Source of the DNA: JABDGM01 sp046349975
GTDB lineage: Bacteria > Planctomycetota > Planctomycetia > Pirellulales > Lacipirellulaceae
Assembly (NCBI GenBank): GCA_046349975.1
Contig: JAXMBH010000011.1
Location: 1-64,000, forward strand
Direction of reading: 5' to 3'
DNA length: 64,000 nucleotides
In this document: positions 59,897 to 64,000 of the stretch, piece by piece
How the letters are laid out: every line of letters starts with the position of its first letter
Position numbering within the stretch: the stretch's first letter is position 1
Program-made: the position numbers and the translations under genes
The notes under the pieces: model-generated
Databases searched by the model: none
Told to the model about the DNA's origin: nothing
The model's input: the letters and a program-made list of their open reading frames with translations, nothing else

Positions 59897-61321
59897 ATGC
59901 GTTACGGAGCTCTGCTGCGAGTTTCGAAGAATGCGAGCATGGTGCTGCTCGGCACCGTGATTCGTATGGCGCTGGCGTTTGCGTTCGTTATTTATGCCGC
60001 GCGGTATTTCGGCGTCGAAGGCTATGGGAAGTTCGCGCTGACGCTCAATTTGTTTGAAACGTTCTTGAGTTTGAGCGCTACAGGTTTGTGCATTCTCGTG
60101 ACGCGCGAGACCGCTAAAGACTCGGCGTGGCTCGGGCGGAATCTGCGGGCCGCGCTGACGGTTGTTATAGCGCTCGGCGCCGGGGCTGGCGGAGCACTGT
60201 GTGGTGTGGCGTATCTCGCTGGTTACGCGCCCGATACGCAGCAGGCGCTGAGTGTGGCGGCAATCGCGCTGCTGCCGGCATCGATCAGCACGCTGGCCGA
60301 GGCTATTTTCGTGGCTTGGGAACGTGCCGAGTATGTGGCTGTAGGCACGGCAACGGAGAGTTTCGCGCGCACGGGTCTGTGCTTTGTGCTCTTGTGGTCG
60401 GGCTATGGATTGGTGAGTTTGTTCGTGGTGCTGATTGGCACGCGGCTCGCGCAGCTTGGTTTGTATTCGGTGCTGGTACTGCGCCGGTTGCCGCGGGTTG
60501 AGTGGCGGGCGGAAAAAGGCAACATGCGAGTGCTGCTGCGGCAGTGGCGGGTGTTTGCGGCCGAGAATTGGTTGTCGACGTTGTCGAACGGGATGGATGA
60601 GTTCCTGCTGTCGCTGTTTCGCGGCGAGGCGGCGGTCGGCATCTACGATGCAGCGTGGAAGCTCATTCGACTGAGTGCGGTAGTCGCGCGGGCGTTTACA
60701 ACGGCCGTGTTCCCTTATATTTCGCGGCTGTACGTGCGGGCGGAGGAGACGTTCCATCGCGTCAACTTACATTCGATCAAATACATACTGGCGGGACTTC
60801 TGCCGGTGGTGATCGGCATCTCGGTCATGTCGGAACGGATTGTGCTGTTCCTGTACGGCAGCCAGTTTGCGAGTTCGGTTCCTGTGCTGCGGGTATTGGC
60901 GTGGTTGATGATCCCGCAGTTTTTGAACCCGTTTCTCAGCCATATTCTGTTCGCGCGGCATGAGCAGCATCGGTCGCTGATCGTGGCGGCCGTGAATTTG
61001 ACGACGTTTGGTGCGGCGTCGTTCCTGCTGATTCCTGCGTGGGGGCCAGTGGGAGCCGCCGTGGCGGTGCTGACATCCGCCCTAACCGCATTCTGCTGTT
61101 ACCTCGCGTTTTGCGTGTGGGGGCGGCATTCGCTGAAGTTGCTGGTAATTCTCGCGCGGCAAGCCGTAGCCGCGGCCGTGTTGTGCACTTTCCTGTTTTG
61201 CATGCGGAATAGCGATTTGTTGCCGGTGGTGTTAATTGGTGCAGCGCTGTATGCCACGATGCTGATTGCGCTGCGAATTGTTACCTGGAGTGATTTCAAG
61301 CTGCTGCAGGAACTGCATTAG
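59897..61321 (+). CDS. Wzx-type polysaccharide flippase
   Basis: About 474 residues from ATG 59897, two bases after the previous stop. It is an MOP-superfamily flippase with about 12-14 hydrophobic helices: LLGTVIRMALAFAFVIYAARYFGVEGYGKFALTLN at the start is the Wzx/RfbX signature, and KYILAGLLPVVIGISVMSERIVLFLYGSQFASSVPVLRVLAWLM marks the second half. It moves undecaprenyl-linked repeat units across the membrane for polymerisation. An Arg/Lys-rich loop (RRLPRVEWRAEKGNMRVLLRQW) lies mid-protein. Confidence 0.9.
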   Translation: MRYGALLRVSKNASMVLLGTVIRMALAFAFVIYAARYFGVEGYGKFALTLNLFETFLSLSATGLCILVTRETAKDSAWLGRNLRAALTVVIALGAGAGGALCGVAYLAGYAPDTQQALSVAAIALLPASISTLAEAIFVAWERAEYVAVGTATESFARTGLCFVLLWSGYGLVSLFVVLIGTRLAQLGLYSVLVLRRLPRVEWRAEKGNMRVLLRQWRVFAAENWLSTLSNGMDEFLLSLFRGEAAVGIYDAAWKLIRLSAVVARAFTTAVFPYISRLYVRAEETFHRVNLHSIKYILAGLLPVVIGISVMSERIVLFLYGSQFASSVPVLRVLAWLMIPQFLNPFLSHILFARHEQHRSLIVAAVNLTTFGAASFLLIPAWGPVGAAVAVLTSALTAFCCYLAFCVWGRHSLKLLVILARQAVAAAVLCTFLFCMRNSDLLPVVLIGAALYATMLIALRIVTWSDFKLLQELH

Positions 61322-61346
61322 CAAGAAAAAAGCTACGAACTCGGTT

Positions 61347-62399
61347 ATGTCATTAAGTTCGAAAAACCTGAAGGCTAGCGGTAAGCGGGCGCTAGCGCCG
61401 CGCATTGCGATGATCGGCTGCGGCGCGATCGCCGAGCGATACCACTTGCCGGGTCTCGCAAAGCTGCCGGGACTGCTTGAGAACGTCGTGCTGGTGGATC
61501 GCAGCGCCGAGCGCACAGGTGCGATGGCCGCGATGTTCGGCGTGAAGCGGTGCGCGGCGGACGTGTCGGAAGTGCTCGATAAGATCGACGGCGCAATCGT
61601 GGCGGTGCCGCCGGCATTGCACTATCCGATTGGCACGGAACTCATCTCGAACGGCATCCCGGTGCTGTGTGAAAAGCCGCTGGCGGAGACGGTTGCCGAA
61701 GGACGCGAGATGGTGGAACTCGCCAAGCTGCGGAACGTGCCCCTCGCAGTGAACCACACGCGGCGAATGCTGCCGGCATATGCTGAAATCAAGCAGTTGC
61801 TCGTGGCTGGTGCGATCGGCGACGTCATGCAGATTCACTGGGAAGAGGGCTGCGAATTCGATTGGCCGGCGGCCACGGCATTTCAATTTCGCAGCGGCGC
61901 GAAGGGCGTGCTGCTCGATACGGGCATTCACAGTCTCGATCTCATCTGCTGGTGGCTGGGTGGCCGGCCGCAAGTTGTGTCGGCACAGACCGATTCGTAC
62001 GGCGGGCCGGAAGCATTGGCGGAAGTCGAACTCCGACACGGTGCGTGCAAGGTGCGGGTGAAGCACAGCTGGCTATCGCGGCTAGCAAATCGATACACGA
62101 TCGTCGGCGAGCGGGGAACGATTTCCGGTATGCTCGATTACTACGATCGCATCACGCTCTCACTGCCGAACGGCGGGCGGAAGGAACGCTGGCTGCCGGA
62201 AAGCGGTCGCTCGTACAACGATTTTGGCGCCAAGATCATTGCGAACTTCGTGGATTGTGTCGGCGGCCGGGCCATGCCGCTGGTGACGGCCGAGTCGGTA
62301 TTGCCAGCTTTGGAAGCCATGGAGGAATGCTACGAGACGGCGACCCGGCTCGATATGCCGTGGGTCGAAGTTGAGGAGGCGTGCGATGCAACCGCGTAA
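61347..62399 (+). CDS. Gfo/Idh/MocA family sugar oxidoreductase
   Basis: About 350 residues from ATG 61347. The N-terminus has IAMIGCGAIAERYHLPGLAKLPG (NAD(P) binding), then VLCEKPLAETVAEGREMVELAKLRNVPLAVNHTRRMLPAYAEIKQLL with the EKP motif, and LLDTGIHSLDLICWWLGG with the usual active-site DxGxH-xD pattern. It is a second, distinct member of the family in the operon; sequence suggests a sugar dehydrogenase for building a repeat-unit sugar, but the substrate is unknown. It overlaps the next gene by 14 nt. Confidence 0.85.
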   Translation: MSLSSKNLKASGKRALAPRIAMIGCGAIAERYHLPGLAKLPGLLENVVLVDRSAERTGAMAAMFGVKRCAADVSEVLDKIDGAIVAVPPALHYPIGTELISNGIPVLCEKPLAETVAEGREMVELAKLRNVPLAVNHTRRMLPAYAEIKQLLVAGAIGDVMQIHWEEGCEFDWPAATAFQFRSGAKGVLLDTGIHSLDLICWWLGGRPQVVSAQTDSYGGPEALAEVELRHGACKVRVKHSWLSRLANRYTIVGERGTISGMLDYYDRITLSLPNGGRKERWLPESGRSYNDFGAKIIANFVDCVGGRAMPLVTAESVLPALEAMEECYETATRLDMPWVEVEEACDATA

Positions 62400-63543
62400 G
62401 GTATTGGTGACCGGCGCCTCGGGCTTCATTGGCGGGCGGATTGTTGAGCGGCTGGCCCTTGAGCGCATGGATGGCGTTCGCGCGCTGGTGCACAAGTGGT
62501 CGCGGGCGGCGCGCGTGGCCAAATTTCCCATTGAGATCGCCGCCGGCGATATTCTCAATGCGAATGATGTTGCCGAGGCCATGAACGGTGTCACGCATGT
62601 GGTGCACTGTGCATTCGGCGATGCGCGGGAGGTGATCGTCGACGGCACACGGACTTTGTTGGCGGCGGCTCAGGCGGCGGGCGTGCAGCGATTTGTGTAT
62701 GTAAGTACGGCGGAAGTCTATGGGGCAAAGCCATCGGGCACGATAGATGAAGCCACGCCCACACCGCATAGCGGCCGGGCGTATGGCGATGCCAAGATCG
62801 ATGCCGAGAGCCTTTGCCGGGAGTATCAGCAGCGCGGAATCTCGACGACGATCGTGCGGCCGGCGATTGTTTATGGGCCTTTCAGCCGGTCGTGGACGAT
62901 CGGTACGGCGAAGCGGTTGCAATCGGGCTTGTGGAGCGAGTTCGAAGGTTACGGCGATGGGCTGTGCAACGCCGTGTACGTTGACGATCTTGTTTCGGCG
63001 ATTCTATTGGCGGCTGAGCATCCCGCGGCAGATGGTGAGGTCTTTAACGTGAACGGCGCGGAAGTCGTCACTTGGAATGAGTATTTCCGGCGGTTGAATG
63101 CGGCGATGAAGCTGCCCCCGCTCGTGAAAAAGTCGGCGAAGCAATCGGCCCGCAAGACTGCGGTGATGGGCCGCGTCGAGACGGTGATCCGCGGAGTCGT
63201 GCGTCGTTTTGAAGACCGGTTGATGGAGATTTACCTGCGTGGCGGCTGGGCCAGCAACGTGATGAAGCGAGTGAAGACGATGCTGGATTCCACACCCAGC
63301 CAAGGCGAACTAGAGGACCTGTACAGCCGTCGGGCTTTGTACAGCGATGAGAAAGCTCGCACGTTGTTGGGCTATCGGCCGAAGTTTGATTTGGACCGAG
63401 GGTTAGCGATGAGCGTGCTGTGGATGACCCGCAATGGTTTTATCGAGCGGCCGCTGGCGGCGGAAGAGGATTCTGCAGAGTGCGATGGTCTGTCGGCGCG
63501 CTGTGCACATCAGAATGTTCAGGTCGTGGCTGCTTCGCGTTGA
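62386..63543 (+). CDS. NAD-dependent epimerase/dehydratase
   Basis: About 385 residues from ATG 62386, with GAGGAGG just upstream. It is an extended short-chain dehydrogenase: VLVTGASGFIGGRIVERL is the NAD-binding motif, FVYVSTAEVYG gives the catalytic Ser/Thr, and the YGDAKIDAE region (Tyr-x-x-x-Lys type: Y-GDAK) gives the active-site pair. VRPAIVYGP is the family's PxxxYGP motif. It probably makes a nucleotide sugar for the polysaccharide. It overlaps the previous gene by 14 nt and the following glycosyltransferase by 1 nt. Confidence 0.85.
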   Translation: MQPRKVLVTGASGFIGGRIVERLALERMDGVRALVHKWSRAARVAKFPIEIAAGDILNANDVAEAMNGVTHVVHCAFGDAREVIVDGTRTLLAAAQAAGVQRFVYVSTAEVYGAKPSGTIDEATPTPHSGRAYGDAKIDAESLCREYQQRGISTTIVRPAIVYGPFSRSWTIGTAKRLQSGLWSEFEGYGDGLCNAVYVDDLVSAILLAAEHPAADGEVFNVNGAEVVTWNEYFRRLNAAMKLPPLVKKSAKQSARKTAVMGRVETVIRGVVRRFEDRLMEIYLRGGWASNVMKRVKTMLDSTPSQGELEDLYSRRALYSDEKARTLLGYRPKFDLDRGLAMSVLWMTRNGFIERPLAAEEDSAECDGLSARCAHQNVQVVAASR

Positions 63544-64000
63544 TGAAAGTTGCATTCCTATCGTACGGCTACATCGAGTACTGCATTCAGCAGGCCAACG
63601 GCCTCGCGCGCGAATGCGATGTGCTGTTGATGTTGCCGCGCGATGAGGCGGCCGCGCATGTTGCGGATTTGGATCCGGCAGTACGCTATTGCCCGTTCGA
63701 CAAACCGCGATTGCGACAGCCGCTGCGGCAGATGGCCGCAATTGGGCGGATGCTGCGGGAGATTCACCGGTTTCGGCCCAATGTGATTCACTTTCAGCAG
63801 GGGCACATGTGGTTCAATCTGGCGCTGCCGTTGCTGCGGCCATATCCGCTCGTGCTGACAATTCACGATCCGCGGTATCACGCTGGCGATCGCGATTCGC
63901 GCCGCACTCCGCAATCGCTGATGGATTTCGGATTCCGGCGGGCAGGCCGAGTGATCGTACATGGCGAATCCTTGAAGCAGCAGGTAATCGGATTGCTGAG
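63543..64000 (+). CDS. glycosyltransferase family 4-like, 5' part
   Basis: The frame starts at ATG 63543, sharing one base with the preceding TGA, and is open to the end of the window (about 152 codons). The protein begins MKVAFLSYGYIEYCIQQANG and continues with VIHFQQGHMWFNLALPLL, VLTIHDPRYHAGD and RVIVHGESLKQQVIGLL. The pattern (an N-terminal strand with Ser, a mid-domain H-x-x-Q-x-H, then TIHDP and VHGE) is that of a GT4-type N-terminal domain. It probably adds a sugar to the lipid-linked repeat unit. The C-terminal nucleotide-sugar-binding domain is outside the window. Confidence 0.75.
   Translation, partial: MKVAFLSYGYIEYCIQQANGLARECDVLLMLPRDEAAAHVADLDPAVRYCPFDKPRLRQPLRQMAAIGRMLREIHRFRPNVIHFQQGHMWFNLALPLLRPYPLVLTIHDPRYHAGDRDSRRTPQSLMDFGFRRAGRVIVHGESLKQQVIGLL

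Overview
The window looks like a chromosomal segment of a planctomycete, probably of the Pirellulales type. The evidence is a DUF1559-type secreted protein with a prepilin-like N-terminus and an H-X9-DG C-terminus, several PEP-CTERM proteins with dockerin-like repeats, an ECF sigma factor paired with a FecR-domain protein, a TAT-exported Gfo/Idh oxidoreductase and an imuA-imuB-dnaE2 mutasome. This is inference from gene content; no rRNA or ribosomal protein gene is present to confirm it.

Layout. (1) 1-14.3 kb is core chromosome: the 3' end of pyrB, small secreted or membrane proteins, a secreted endonuclease/phosphatase-family protein, an MFS transporter, aconitase, serC and serA, a BON-domain protein and an FHA-GAF-PP2C phosphatase. 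(2) 14.63-25.85 kb is an 11.1-kb integrative element inserted at the 3' half of a tRNA-Gln(CTG) gene. It is bounded by a perfect 43-bp direct repeat, and all its genes point leftwards. It carries a tyrosine recombinase, an Xis-like HTH protein, a DnaB-N/RepA-like helicase, a gpT-like major capsid protein, a tail tape measure protein and small unknown proteins, but no terminase, portal or lysis gene that I can recognise. It also has matching double-GGTACC motifs near both ends (candidate integrase arm sites), a nested inverted-repeat element that could be a structured RNA, and helically phased ACGT motifs next to the helicase (candidate origin). I regard it as a phage satellite or a compact derived prophage, and as the most novel part of the window. 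(3) 26.0-29.7 kb holds a TPR protein with duplicated unknown domains and an aldo/keto-reductase-like protein lacking canonical catalytic residues. (4) 29.8-36.0 kb is the imuA-imuB-dnaE2 translesion cassette. It appears peppered with in-frame insertions of dispersed-repeat-like DNA and has a 200-bp MITE-like palindrome between imuB and dnaE2. (5) 36.1-42.0 kb has a secreted Gfo/Idh/MocA protein and a full-length Lhr helicase. (6) 41.7-52.1 kb is a surface module: a clan GH-A hydrolase-like PEP-CTERM protein whose frame runs into antisense lhr, a lipoprotein, a DUF1559 protein, two tandem beta-strand-repeat PEP-CTERM paralogues, and a divergent ECF sigma/FecR pair. (7) 52.5-64.0 kb is a rightward Wzx/Wzy-type exopolysaccharide operon: chain-length regulator, initiating sugar transferase, a wbpB-wbpD-wbpE-like set for an acetamido-uronic acid sugar, O-antigen ligase/polymerase, flippase, a second Gfo/Idh protein, an NAD-dependent epimerase, and the start of a glycosyltransferase that runs off the end.

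How it fits together. PEP-CTERM proteins are normally processed by an exosortase whose gene sits in exopolysaccharide loci, so regions 6 and 7 plausibly serve the same cell surface, although no exosortase lies in this window. All assignments were made by reading the sequence; no database search was run.
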